A stretch of 64,000 nt of DNA from Acidimicrobium ferrooxidans. GTDB taxonomy: Bacteria; Actinomycetota; Geothermincolia; Fen-727; Anoxymicrobiaceae. Position numbers and translations under genes: made by a program. Within the stretch, counting starts at the first letter, position 1. Each line of letters opens with the position of its first letter. A model generated the notes under the pieces. It saw only the letters and a list, made by a program, of their open reading frames with translations, made no database searches and was not told the DNA's origin. Location of the stretch: positions 467,543-531,542 of the forward strand of contig DYIU01000002.1 in the NCBI GenBank assembly GCA_020723485.1, written 5' to 3'. This document shows positions 53,368 through 61,683 of this stretch, one piece after another.

Positions 53368-54162
53368 TCAACCGCCGCCTCCCCGCACAAGCTCGAGGGC
53401 CAGCTCGGCGGACTTCCTGCCGGAGAGGAACATCCCTCCGAATATCGCTCCCATCCGCGGTGAGCCGTAGACGGCGTTCGCCGCCATGCCTGTGACCAGG
53501 AGCCCCGGGTAGACCTGGCGCGTGTTGTGCACGATTTCCGACTCGCCGACATCGGCCCACATGGGTTTCTCCCCCACCAGGTCCCCCGAATCGGTGAACA
53601 GCCTGCACCCCGGAATCTTTCGCTTCACGGTGCGCACGACGTTCGCGTCGTGCCCGGTCGCGTCGATCACCACTTTCGCCTCGAGCGCGAGCGGGTCGAC
53701 ATGCAGGCTCGCAAGCTCGACGGCCCTCCAGTTGAGCACCACACCGGTGACCCTGTCCTCTTCGCGTATCAGCACGTCCTCTATCGACACGCCTACCCAC
53801 ACTCGGACGCCTGCGTCGATGGCCGCGGCGGTGCACTTGGTGACCGTCTCGACCGAGTCTCCCACGTAGTAGCCCTCATGGAACGGCTCTAAGGACACGC
53901 CGAAGCCGCTTACAATCTCCATTGCCTCTTCCTGGATGACAATCCTCGGGAAGAGCATCCCCCCACCCCACATCCCCCCTCCTATGTGGAGGTTCCGCTC
54001 GAATACGGCGACCTTGAGCCCCTCCCTGGCAAGGAAGTAGGCGCAGGTCATCCCCGATGGACCACCCCCCGCGACGGCTACATCGAGCTCGAGCGAATCT
54101 AGGAAATCGCGGGTGAAGCCCTCCACGATACCCCTGGTGACTTCGATCTCCGACAGCGGCAT
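53368..54162 (-). CDS. thi4: Thiazole synthase Thi4, His-type (sulfide-dependent)
   Basis: A 264-residue FAD/NAD-binding-fold enzyme that builds the thiazole from NAD and glycine. The dinucleotide fold VAVAGGGPSGMTCAYFLA is near the N-terminus, HIGGGMWGGGM follows, and the position of the sulfur-donating Cys205 of yeast THI4 is His154 (SLHVDPL). The archaeal-type enzymes with His use exogenous sulfide catalytically, are iron-dependent and oxygen-sensitive. AAAGGAGG precedes ATG 54162. It is the first gene behind the TPP riboswitch; thiG, thiS, thiF and thiH are absent, which fits. Confidence 0.93.
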   Translation of the reverse strand: MPLSEIEVTRGIVEGFTRDFLDSLELDVAVAGGGPSGMTCAYFLAREGLKVAVFERNLHIGGGMWGGGMLFPRIVIQEEAMEIVSGFGVSLEPFHEGYYVGDSVETVTKCTAAAIDAGVRVWVGVSIEDVLIREEDRVTGVVLNWRAVELASLHVDPLALEAKVVIDATGHDANVVRTVKRKIPGCRLFTDSGDLVGEKPMWADVGESEIVHNTRQVYPGLLVTGMAANAVYGSPRMGAIFGGMFLSGRKSAELALELVRGGGG

Positions 54163-54191
54163 CTGACGCCCTCCTTTTCCGTGCGAGCAAT

Positions 54192-54219
54192 AAAAAAGCC
54201 GGCCACCGTATGGCTCGGC
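54192..54219 (-). terminator. Rho-independent terminator of the TPP riboswitch
   Basis: On the minus strand GCCGAGCCA, loop TACGG, TGGCCGGC then TTTTTT. The stem is 8 bp with one bulged A. It lies between the aptamer and thi4, so it is the expression platform. Confidence 0.85.
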
Positions 54220-54235
54220 CTCAGGCTCGCCCTAT

Positions 54236-54328
54236 GACAATCCCTACGCTGGCATTACCCGACAGGTTCATGCGGTCGACGGGTCTCGCCCATCCTCTCA
54301 GCCCGCTAACACGAGCTCCCGCTGTACA
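54236..54328 (-). promoter_or_regulatory. TPP riboswitch (THI box)
   Basis: On the minus strand the conserved parts are GGGCTGAGAGG, GAGACCCGTCGAC, ATGAACCTGTCGGGTAATG and CCAGCGTAGGGA. The P3 arm AGCTCG/CGGGCT precedes CTGAGA. It is followed by a terminator at 54192-54219, so TPP binding should stop transcription of thi4-thiE-thiC-thiL-thiD. Confidence 0.95.
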
Positions 54329-54348
54329 GGCTTTATTCAGTTGAGGAC

Positions 54349-54377
54349 ATTATATCCCTGCCCCGCCGGGGCGACAA
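54349..54377 (-). promoter_or_regulatory. Promoter of the thiamin operon
   Basis: TTGTCG (54372-54377), 17-bp spacer, TATAAT (54349-54354) on the minus strand; transcription would start near 54342, 14 nt before the aptamer. Its -35 overlaps the -35 of the divergent sensor-gene promoter. Confidence 0.75.
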
Positions 54378-54399
54378 CACGAGCGCTCGTTGCTACAAT
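54371..54399 (+). promoter_or_regulatory. Promoter of the REC-PAS-GAF sensor gene
   Basis: GCGACA (54371-54376), 17-bp spacer, TACAAT (54394-54399). The start would be about 54406, 53 nt before the GTG start at 54459. Its -35 shares five bases with that of the thiamin promoter on the other strand. Confidence 0.55.
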
Positions 54400-54458
54400 T
54401 GCTCCTGGAGCCGTGTAACCGGCACCGCGCGATTGAAGATCCCGAGAAGGAAGGCCTT

Positions 54459-57400
54459 GTGGAGAAGCCCCTTCGCATACTGATGCTCGAGGACAATCCG
54501 GCCGACGCCGAGCTCGTAACATACCAGCTCAAGAAGGGCGGGCTCGAGTTCGTCTCAAAGCGCGTCGAGAAAGAGGCTGATTTCAGAAGGGAGCTCACCG
54601 ATTTCGAGCCTGACATCCTCCTCCTCGACTTCGAACTGCCCACCTTTGACGGGCTTTCCGCCCTCCTCGCGGCCAGATCAATAGCCCCCGACGTGCCGGC
54701 AATATTCGTGACCGGTGTGATGGGCGAGGACTCGGCGGTGGACATGCTGCACCAAGGAGCCACGGACTACGTCCTGAAGGACAACCTCTCTCGACTCGTG
54801 CCCGCGGTTGAAAGAGCGCTGAGCGAAGCCGAGGAACTCGCGAAACTGAAGGCGGCCGAGGAAGCGCTGCGCCAGGGCGAACTGAAGTACAGCCAGATGT
54901 TCCAGAACATCCACAGCGGGGTCGCCGTGTACAGGGCGAGGGACAACGGCGAGGATTTCATCTTCGTTGACTTCAACAAGGCCGCAGAGAGAATCGACGG
55001 TATCTCCAGGGAAGAAGTGGTGGGGAAATCCGTCCTGGAGGTCTTCCCGGGCATACGCGGGTTCGGCCTCTTCGAGGTTTTCCAGCGCGTGTGGCGGACC
55101 GGCGTACCCGAGCGCCATCCCGAGGGTCACTACTCGGACGACAGGATCAGCGGCTGGAGGGACAACTACCTCTACAGGCTGCCTTCCGCTGAGCTGGTGG
55201 TGGTCTACGAGGACATCTCCGAGCGCAAGATGATGGAGGAGTCGCTCCGCGCCAGCCAGGAGAGGCTGGCAACCTCGCAGGAGGTAGGAAGGCTGGGAAG
55301 CTGGGAATATGACGTGGACAGCCACGAGATACAGTGGTCGCTCCAGACGTTCCGGCTGTACGAGCGTGACCCGGCACTCGGCCCTCCCGGCGAAGAGGAG
55401 GAAGCCCGTTATTACTCAGAAGAACAGGCCCGGATCCTTCGGGGATACGCGGCTCGCGCCATTGCCGAAGGCAACGAACTGGAATACGACTTCGAGGTGC
55501 TGCTGCCCAGCGGCAGGCAGGCCTATTACTCTGCGATGTTGCGGCCGTTCAAGGACGGCAGCGGCCGCGTAACACTGCTACGTGGAACAGTGCAGGACAT
55601 AACCGAGCGAAAGCAGGCGGAGCTGGAGAGGGCGGCACTGAGCAGGAGGCTGAAAGCGATCCTCGATAGTGCCCGCGAGGGGATATTGACGCTGGACATG
55701 CAGCGGGTCATCACCTCCGTGAACCCGGCCGCTGAAGGGATCCTCGGCTACACGGAAGAGGAACTGGTCGGTCAGAGCATGGAGGTCCTGTACGCGTCCC
55801 GGGAAGCCTTTGATGAAATGGGTCAGAGGTTCTACCCGGTCATATTGGAAAAAGGTTCGGTGCGCGACGAGCTCGAGGTAATTCGCTCTGACGGAACGCT
55901 GATACCCACCGAAGCGACGGTGGCGCTGCTGGCGGAGGAAGACGAACCCGTCGGAATCGTCACGGTCTTCCGCGACACCTCCGACCGCAAGAGGATGGAG
56001 GAAAGGCAGGGATTCACGGCGCGGCTGCTCTCACTGCTCAACGAGAGGATCGGCACTGAAGACACCATACGACAGCTGCTCGAGGCGATAAAGGACTTCA
56101 CCGGGATCGAAGCCGCCGGGATACGCCTGGCCGAGGGCGACGACTACCCTTACTTCCAAACAAACGGCTTTCCGGGAAGCTTCGTGGAGGCCGAGACACA
56201 CCTCTGCGCCCGTGACGAGAACGGAGAAGTACTGCGCGACCCCGAAGGCAATCCGTTCCTGGATTGCATGTGCGGCAACGTGATACAGGGGCGGACCGAC
56301 CCGAACCTTCCGTTCTTCACGGAAAGGGGCAGTTTCTGGACGAACAGCACGAGCGGGCTGCTGGCCTCGACGACGGAGGCTGACAGGGAGGCGCCGATCC
56401 GCAACAGGTTCGCAGGAGAGGGCTACGAGTCGGTGGCGCTCATCCCCCTGCGTTCGGAGAACAGGGTCATAGGCCTCCTCCAGCTGAACGACAGGCGCAG
56501 GGACATGTTCGACATCGACGCTGTGCTCTACTTCGAGGGAATCGCGGACAGTATCGGCATAGCGGTGGACAGGAAGAACACCGTTGGCGCGCTGCGGAGG
56601 AGAGAAGAAGAGTTGCAGCAGCTCGTCGACAAGATGATAAACGCTTTCGTGCTCTTCGAGTCGGTTTTCGACGAGTCCAGCGCGTTCGTGAGCTACAGGT
56701 TCGTCTATATCAATGAGGCATACGAGCGAATAACGGGGGTGAAGAACGAGGAGGTCAGGGGAAAGACGGTCCACGAGGTCTGGCCGGCCACCGAGCCGGA
56801 GTGGATAAAGAGGTACGGGGAGGTCGCCGTCACCGGGGTGTCCCAGACTTTCGACCTCTATCACGACCCGACCGCTAAGCTCTACCACTGCACGGTTTAC
56901 CGCCCGTGGGAGACCGACGACCGTTTCTGCGTGGTGTTCGAGGACATCACAGAGCGCGAGGCCGCGGAGAGCGCCGCGGGCCTGCTCGCCGAATTAGCGG
57001 TCAGGTTCATCAACGTGCACTCCGAGGACCTGGGCTCCCAAACCGAGCGAACGCTTCAGGACATCGCCGCCCTGGCCGGAGCGGACAGGTGCTTTCTTCA
57101 TCTCGGCACCTACGAGACGGAGGCGATCGAGCAGGCATACGAGTGGCACCGGCCCGAGCTGAAGTCCAGGGCCAGAGATCTCATCGGGCTCGATCTGCGC
57201 CCGATGGCGTGGCTGATACCGATGCTCGAGAGCTCCCGGACGATCAGGTTCACTTCGCCCGATGACCTGCCCCAGGAGGCTGAGCTCGAGCGCTCAGCAT
57301 GGAGATCGGTAGGGATAGTGTCCCTCCTTGCAGTGCCCCTCATCCCGGAGGGAACCCTCACCGGTCTATTGGGCCTGACGTCCGAAAAAGGCCCGCGGGT

Positions 57401-57884
57401 CTGGAGCGACGCCGAGGAGAACATGCTCAGGCAGGCTGCGAACCTGCTGTCCAACGTCCTGGCGCGCACGCGGGCTGAGGAGGCCCTGCGCGCGAGCGAG
57501 GCCTACTACCAGGCTCTGCTCGAACAGAGCATAGACTGCATCACCGTACTCGACGAGACGGGGACCATCCGCTACGAGAGCCCTTCCGTAACTGCGTTGC
57601 TCGGGTACGAGCCGGATGAGCTCCTCGGTATGAACGTCTTCGATTACGTCCACCCGGACGACATTCCGGCCGCCGTCGAGGCGTTCTCGAAGGGCCTCGG
57701 GTCCCCCGTGGGATCGAGCGCGTATATGGAGGTCCGCTTCAAGCACAAGGACGGCACGTGGCGCTGGTTCGGTGGTGTTGGCTGGAACATGCTGAACGAC
57801 CCCGTCGTTAGCGGCGTGATATTGAACAGCAGGGAGATCACGGGCCCCGGCCCTGCTCCCAGCGACGAGGATGGGCTCCGCTAG
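54459..57884 (+). CDS. REC-PAS-GAF sensor protein without output domain
   Basis: A 1141-residue soluble signalling protein. An N-terminal receiver domain (MLEDNPADAELV, phosphoacceptor Asp57 in DILLLDFELP) is followed by PAS, PAS, PAS, GAF, PAS, GAF and PAS domains, each PAS ending in a D-I-T/S-E/D-R-K motif (EDISERK, QDITERK, RDTSDRK, EDITERE). The first GAF has the motif LDCMCGNVIQGR, often seen in sensor GAFs. The last 125 residues are a PAS domain; no histidine-kinase, GGDEF/EAL or phosphatase domain follows. GTG 54459 is chosen with GAAGGAAGG upstream. It may be a scaffold or partner of an unlinked kinase. Confidence 0.85.
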   Translation: MEKPLRILMLEDNPADAELVTYQLKKGGLEFVSKRVEKEADFRRELTDFEPDILLLDFELPTFDGLSALLAARSIAPDVPAIFVTGVMGEDSAVDMLHQGATDYVLKDNLSRLVPAVERALSEAEELAKLKAAEEALRQGELKYSQMFQNIHSGVAVYRARDNGEDFIFVDFNKAAERIDGISREEVVGKSVLEVFPGIRGFGLFEVFQRVWRTGVPERHPEGHYSDDRISGWRDNYLYRLPSAELVVVYEDISERKMMEESLRASQERLATSQEVGRLGSWEYDVDSHEIQWSLQTFRLYERDPALGPPGEEEEARYYSEEQARILRGYAARAIAEGNELEYDFEVLLPSGRQAYYSAMLRPFKDGSGRVTLLRGTVQDITERKQAELERAALSRRLKAILDSAREGILTLDMQRVITSVNPAAEGILGYTEEELVGQSMEVLYASREAFDEMGQRFYPVILEKGSVRDELEVIRSDGTLIPTEATVALLAEEDEPVGIVTVFRDTSDRKRMEERQGFTARLLSLLNERIGTEDTIRQLLEAIKDFTGIEAAGIRLAEGDDYPYFQTNGFPGSFVEAETHLCARDENGEVLRDPEGNPFLDCMCGNVIQGRTDPNLPFFTERGSFWTNSTSGLLASTTEADREAPIRNRFAGEGYESVALIPLRSENRVIGLLQLNDRRRDMFDIDAVLYFEGIADSIGIAVDRKNTVGALRRREEELQQLVDKMINAFVLFESVFDESSAFVSYRFVYINEAYERITGVKNEEVRGKTVHEVWPATEPEWIKRYGEVAVTGVSQTFDLYHDPTAKLYHCTVYRPWETDDRFCVVFEDITEREAAESAAGLLAELAVRFINVHSEDLGSQTERTLQDIAALAGADRCFLHLGTYETEAIEQAYEWHRPELKSRARDLIGLDLRPMAWLIPMLESSRTIRFTSPDDLPQEAELERSAWRSVGIVSLLAVPLIPEGTLTGLLGLTSEKGPRVWSDAEENMLRQAANLLSNVLARTRAEEALRASEAYYQALLEQSIDCITVLDETGTIRYESPSVTALLGYEPDELLGMNVFDYVHPDDIPAAVEAFSKGLGSPVGSSAYMEVRFKHKDGTWRWFGGVGWNMLNDPVVSGVILNSREITGPGPAPSDEDGLR

Positions 57885-57962
57885 CCGGGCGCGCGCCTGA
57901 AGGAGCCTAAGCGTTTCGAGAGAAATAATGGGGTGTCCCGCACCCGCATGGAGAGCTGAGAG

Positions 57963-58376
57963 GTGAGCCGATTGGGCGACAGCGAAGATAACAAGGCCGA
58001 TCCGAAGCGCGCTTCGAGGCTGTGGACCCCCGGCGGGGACGCCGAGGCAACCGGCGCCGGGGAGGAAGCAGCCGAGGAGCCGGAGGAGATCTCCGACGAG
58101 GAGCTCCGCCGCCGCATAGAGGAAGCCATGGAGAAGATAACCGTCACCGACGTGGTCGTTGACATGATGGTGTCGCTCTCCAGCCTTGCATACCAGAAGA
58201 TGGGCATCCCTCACGAGGTGAACGAGAAGTACCGCGACCTGGAGCAGGCGCGGATGGCCATCGACTGCCTGGACGCGCTCCTGAAGACGCTCGAAGGAAG
58301 GCTCCCCGAAGATGTGACAGGCCCGCTCGTCGGGGCCCTGGACAGCCTCAAGCTCAATTTCGCGCGGGAGTCCTGA
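57963..58376 (+). CDS. DUF1844 protein
   Basis: A 137-residue protein. The C-terminal 85 residues match DUF1844 (VTDVVVDMMVSLSSLAYQKMGIP, LEQARMAIDCLDALLKTLEGRLP); the N-terminal 50 are acidic and low-complexity. Function unknown; the family is common in actinobacteria and deltaproteobacteria. Start GTG 57963, or TTG 57972 with GAGAGG 8 nt upstream. It ends 6 bp before the convergent lipoprotein stop. Confidence 0.75.
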   Translation: MSRLGDSEDNKADPKRASRLWTPGGDAEATGAGEEAAEEPEEISDEELRRRIEEAMEKITVTDVVVDMMVSLSSLAYQKMGIPHEVNEKYRDLEQARMAIDCLDALLKTLEGRLPEDVTGPLVGALDSLKLNFARES

Positions 58377-58382
58377 GCCGGG

Positions 58383-58730
58383 CTACCGGACCGCGGCTTT
58401 CGCGACGCCCCCCTGGGTGATTATGTAATAGGTCCCTCCCAGGGGATCGACCGGGACGCCGCTCGCGAAATACTGAGCCAGCTGGTTGATGCCGGTCGGA
58501 TAGACGCCGTTCTCCGCGTAGTATGCCTGGATGGCCGAGTCGATCATCTTGAGGTTGGCCTGGCGGACGGCGTTGTTCGCCTGCTGCACGGCGTTGTCCG
58601 TGGAGACATCCTCCTCGGTCTGGCCTCCCGGTACGCTCGACGTCGTTCCCGAACCGCCGCATCCCGCCAGAACCACGGTCAATATCGCGAACAGAAGCAG
58701 GGCCGCCGTCACGGCACAGGTCTTTCTCAT
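58383..58730 (-). CDS. Small lipoprotein with pseudopilin-like C-terminal region
   Basis: A 115-residue protein with a lipoprotein signal (MRKTCAVTAALLLFAILTVVLAGC, lipobox LAGC). The mature part after a 20-residue linker (NLKMIDSAIQAYYAENGVYP, then TGINQLAQYFASGVPVDPLGG) resembles the small alpha-helix-plus-beta globular domain of type II pseudopilins (xxAIxxYYxxNGxYP...DPxGxxY), but it lacks a prepilin peptidase site. The function is unknown. Confidence 0.7.
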   Translation of the reverse strand: MRKTCAVTAALLLFAILTVVLAGCGGSGTTSSVPGGQTEEDVSTDNAVQQANNAVRQANLKMIDSAIQAYYAENGVYPTGINQLAQYFASGVPVDPLGGTYYIITQGGVAKAAVR

Positions 58731-58742
58731 GAACCTACCCCC

Positions 58743-58997
58743 TCAGTACGTCTCGGGTCCTTCGCCACCGCGGCCGACGACCTCCTGGTAGGCCAGGCCC
58801 GAAACCTGCGCTACGTTCAGGACGCAGGTGACGTACTCCGACGTCTCGCCGGCGGCCGGGTTCACGATGGCCGCTTTGCTCAGGACCAGGAACTCCCCCT
58901 CGAGGACGCCCTCGAGTGTGCCGCGGTACTTGATGGGACCGCAGAACGCGACTATCTCCTGCCCGCGCCACTGCGCGACGTATGCGACAAGGTCCAA
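58743..58997 (-). CDS. Unknown small protein, Sm-like fold possible
   Basis: About 84 residues; VAQWRGQEIVAFCGPIKYRGTL, EGEFLVLSKAAIVNPA, YVTCVLNVAQVSGLAYQEV. The run of short strands and 'I-x-Y-R-G-T-L' pattern recalls Sm-like or PilZ-like small beta barrels. TTG 58997 has AAGGAGG 9 nt upstream; the alternative overlapping frame (58735-59004) is Arg/Gly-rich and rejected. No recognised family. Confidence 0.55.
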   Translation of the reverse strand: MDLVAYVAQWRGQEIVAFCGPIKYRGTLEGVLEGEFLVLSKAAIVNPAAGETSEYVTCVLNVAQVSGLAYQEVVGRGGEGPETY

Positions 58998-59141
58998 CTC
59001 TCACGTCCTCCTTGTCCGGTGGGGCCGCCGGCCCCGCTTCTCCTTCGACACTAATTAGTTATCGGTCGGACCGGCCAATACCTGCAGACCCCCGGTCTGC
59101 GCGTATATGATTAACCGACGACATGCACAGGAGGGGAAGAA

Positions 59142-61676
59142 ATGCCTGAAGAGCTAATGACCCCCGAAGAGGAGCAGCGCCTGATAGACGAGAGCATGCT
59201 CGTCGGCATCGACCAGGCGAAGGCGACCCGCGTGTTCCTCAAGCAGAGGGCGCGATTCCCCAGGGTCCGGGGCAGGTGCGGGGACCTGGAGCCCAATGTC
59301 TTCTTCGGCTATACCGACCACCCTCTCGACGTCGACGGGACACCTCCCGCCTCCCCGTTCACCTTCTTTATCAAGTACAGGGGCAGGCAGGCCTGCTGCA
59401 TACTCTCCGTGGACACGGTGAGGCGCGAGGGAAACTCGTTCATCTTCGGGGCCAGCGCCTACGACGTCTTCAAGATAGTCAACCTGGACACAATGAACAG
59501 GCACGAGTACCTCACGACCTCGAAGAAGGCCAAGCGCATGCCGGTCACCCTCCGGGTGGATTTCCTGCGCGCGGATGCCTACCGCCTCAGGCTCGCGAGG
59601 GGCGGCACCGTCCCGGAAAACGACACGCCCATGCTCCACGGGGACATCCGCGACCCCTCCCTGAAAGTCTCCCTGGAGGAGACCGAAGACCGGTTCACGG
59701 TGTCGACGAGCGAAATCCGGCTCGATTTGTACAAGTCAGACTTCAGAATCGAGATCCTTGACTCCGACGGCAGGCTGGTTACGGAATCGGGGAGCGATAC
59801 GAAGGACGAGTTCCCAACGCCCTTCGATTCCTTCCCAATGGGTTTCATACGAGACAGAAGGGCGAAACGCACATACGGCGTAGAGTCGTTCGTTCTCTAT
59901 CCCGGTGAGGCGGTGTACGGTCTCGGCGAGACGTTCGGCCCTGCGAACAAGGTCGGCAAGACAGTGGGCTTCTGGTGCATCGAGGGTCTGGGAAACACCT
60001 CGGGACGTGTCTACAAGTGTGTTCCTTTCTTCATGAGCACGCGGGGATACGGAGTATTCGTCAATGAGAGCCGGCCAATGACGTTCTGGGTCGGCAGCAG
60101 GGAGACGTGCAAGAACCTGTTCGCCGTCGAGGGCGACCTCATCGACTATTTCTTCTTCTACGGGCCGTCGTTCAAGAAGGTGCTCGACACTTACACCGAG
60201 CTGACCGGCAAGCCTCCCGTGCCGCCTAAATGGTCTTTCGGCACCTGGATATCGCGCATCAGCTACTACTCGCAGAAGCAGGTGATGGCGGTGGCCTCCA
60301 GGCTGCGCCAGATGCGGTTTCCAGCGGACGTCATCCACATCGACACAGGCTGGTTCGACGTGGACTGGCGGTGCGACTGGAAGTTCAATGCCGAGAGGTT
60401 CCCGGACCCGGAAGGGATGTTCGCCGACGCAGCGGACATGGGGTTCAGGATATGCCTCTGGCAGATACCTTACGTGCTCAAGGAGACCCAGGAGTACCGC
60501 GACGCGAAGAAGTCCCGCGCCCTGGCGAAGAACAACGGCCCGTTCGCGTTCCTGATGCAGTTCGAGGGCGCGCCGATCGACTTTTCGAGGCCCGAGGGCG
60601 TTGCGTGGTACAAGGAGCGCATACGCAAGCTCCTGGAGATGGGAGCCGCGGCGATAAAGGTTGACTTCGGGGAGGGCGTTGAGCCTCGGATGAGCTTCCG
60701 CGCGGGCGACGGCAGGCTCATGCACAACCTCTTTCCGCTTCTGTACCAGAAGGCGGCGTTCGAGGTCACTGAGGAGACAAGAGGCAGGGGTGAGGGGGTT
60801 ATCTGGGCCCGCAGCGGCTACGCCGGGAGCCAGCGTTACCCGCTGCACTGGTCGGGTGACAACTCTTCCAACTTCGAGAACCTCCTGAGCTCGCTTCGCG
60901 GCGGCCTCAACCTCGGCCTCTCCGGCTTCACCTACTGGAGTCAGGACATCGGCGGATTCGTCGGCGTGCCCAGCGAGGAACTGTTCATCCGGTGGACGCA
61001 GCTGTCGATGTTCCAGTCACATGTCCGCTTTCACGGCAATCCTCCCCACTACAAGGAGCCCTGGAATTTCGAGCCGGAGACACAGCGCGTCGTGAGGGAG
61101 TATCTCGAGCTGCGTTATCGCCTGATCCCCTACCTCGTCAGCGAATCTGCAATCGCGGGAAAGGGGGGGCTTCCGCTGCTGCGCCACCTGGTCATCGATT
61201 TCCAGGACGATCCGACCGTCTTCAACATCGAAGACCAGTTCATGTGTGGGACGAACCTCCTGGTTGCGCCGGTGATGACCCGGGAGAACCAGAGACCGGT
61301 CTACCTGCCCGGGGGCACCTGGTACGACTTCTGGACCGGCGAGGCCCTGAATGGACCCTTGTGGATCGAGCGAAAGGCCGGCATCGAGACCATACCGGTG
61401 TACGCGAGAGGGGGAAGCATCCTGCCCCTGGCAAAAGCCGCCCTGTGCACGGACGAGCTCTGCCTTGATGGCATGACACTCAGGGTCTTTCCCGACAGTG
61501 ACGGTAAGGCGTCGTACAGCCTGCTGGATGGGGACGACCGGCTCGAAATTGATGCCCGCGTCGCGGGTGAATCCGGCTCGGTCACGCTGAGCGGAGGAGC
61601 GCCTGACGGTCTCGTTGTGGAGCTTCCTGACGGCCGAGGCGCAGGCTTCGGTCCAACGTTCGCTCAGCAGGGCTGA
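59142..61676 (+). CDS. GH31 alpha-glycosidase, alpha-xylosidase-like
   Basis: An 844-residue glycoside hydrolase. The nucleophile is Asp508 (AAIKVDFGEG) and the likely acid/base Asp573 (HWSGDNSSNFENL), within the (beta/alpha)8 barrel; a WxFG-type start (PPKWSFGTWISRISYYSQKQV) and WSQDIGGF are also present. The N-terminal beta-sandwich domain and C-terminal domains (VYLPGGTWYDFWTG) are typical. The K-x-D-F-G-E motif resembles YicI-type alpha-xylosidases more than alpha-glucosidases, but substrate is not certain. No signal peptide, so cytoplasmic. GAGGGGAAG precedes ATG 59142. Confidence 0.92.
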   Translation: MPEELMTPEEEQRLIDESMLVGIDQAKATRVFLKQRARFPRVRGRCGDLEPNVFFGYTDHPLDVDGTPPASPFTFFIKYRGRQACCILSVDTVRREGNSFIFGASAYDVFKIVNLDTMNRHEYLTTSKKAKRMPVTLRVDFLRADAYRLRLARGGTVPENDTPMLHGDIRDPSLKVSLEETEDRFTVSTSEIRLDLYKSDFRIEILDSDGRLVTESGSDTKDEFPTPFDSFPMGFIRDRRAKRTYGVESFVLYPGEAVYGLGETFGPANKVGKTVGFWCIEGLGNTSGRVYKCVPFFMSTRGYGVFVNESRPMTFWVGSRETCKNLFAVEGDLIDYFFFYGPSFKKVLDTYTELTGKPPVPPKWSFGTWISRISYYSQKQVMAVASRLRQMRFPADVIHIDTGWFDVDWRCDWKFNAERFPDPEGMFADAADMGFRICLWQIPYVLKETQEYRDAKKSRALAKNNGPFAFLMQFEGAPIDFSRPEGVAWYKERIRKLLEMGAAAIKVDFGEGVEPRMSFRAGDGRLMHNLFPLLYQKAAFEVTEETRGRGEGVIWARSGYAGSQRYPLHWSGDNSSNFENLLSSLRGGLNLGLSGFTYWSQDIGGFVGVPSEELFIRWTQLSMFQSHVRFHGNPPHYKEPWNFEPETQRVVREYLELRYRLIPYLVSESAIAGKGGLPLLRHLVIDFQDDPTVFNIEDQFMCGTNLLVAPVMTRENQRPVYLPGGTWYDFWTGEALNGPLWIERKAGIETIPVYARGGSILPLAKAALCTDELCLDGMTLRVFPDSDGKASYSLLDGDDRLEIDARVAGESGSVTLSGGAPDGLVVELPDGRGAGFGPTFAQQG

Positions 61677-61683
61677 CGCCGGC

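Noticed and set aside
52697-53836. 379-residue version of ThiE
   Set aside because: The N-terminal 167 residues are Arg/Gly-rich and lie over the conserved thi4 gene in another frame; the ThiE fold starts at about 53335.
58735-59004. Alternative 89-residue frame over the 84-residue gene
   Set aside because: Arg/Gly-rich composition typical of out-of-frame reading; the other frame has a strong ribosome site and balanced composition.
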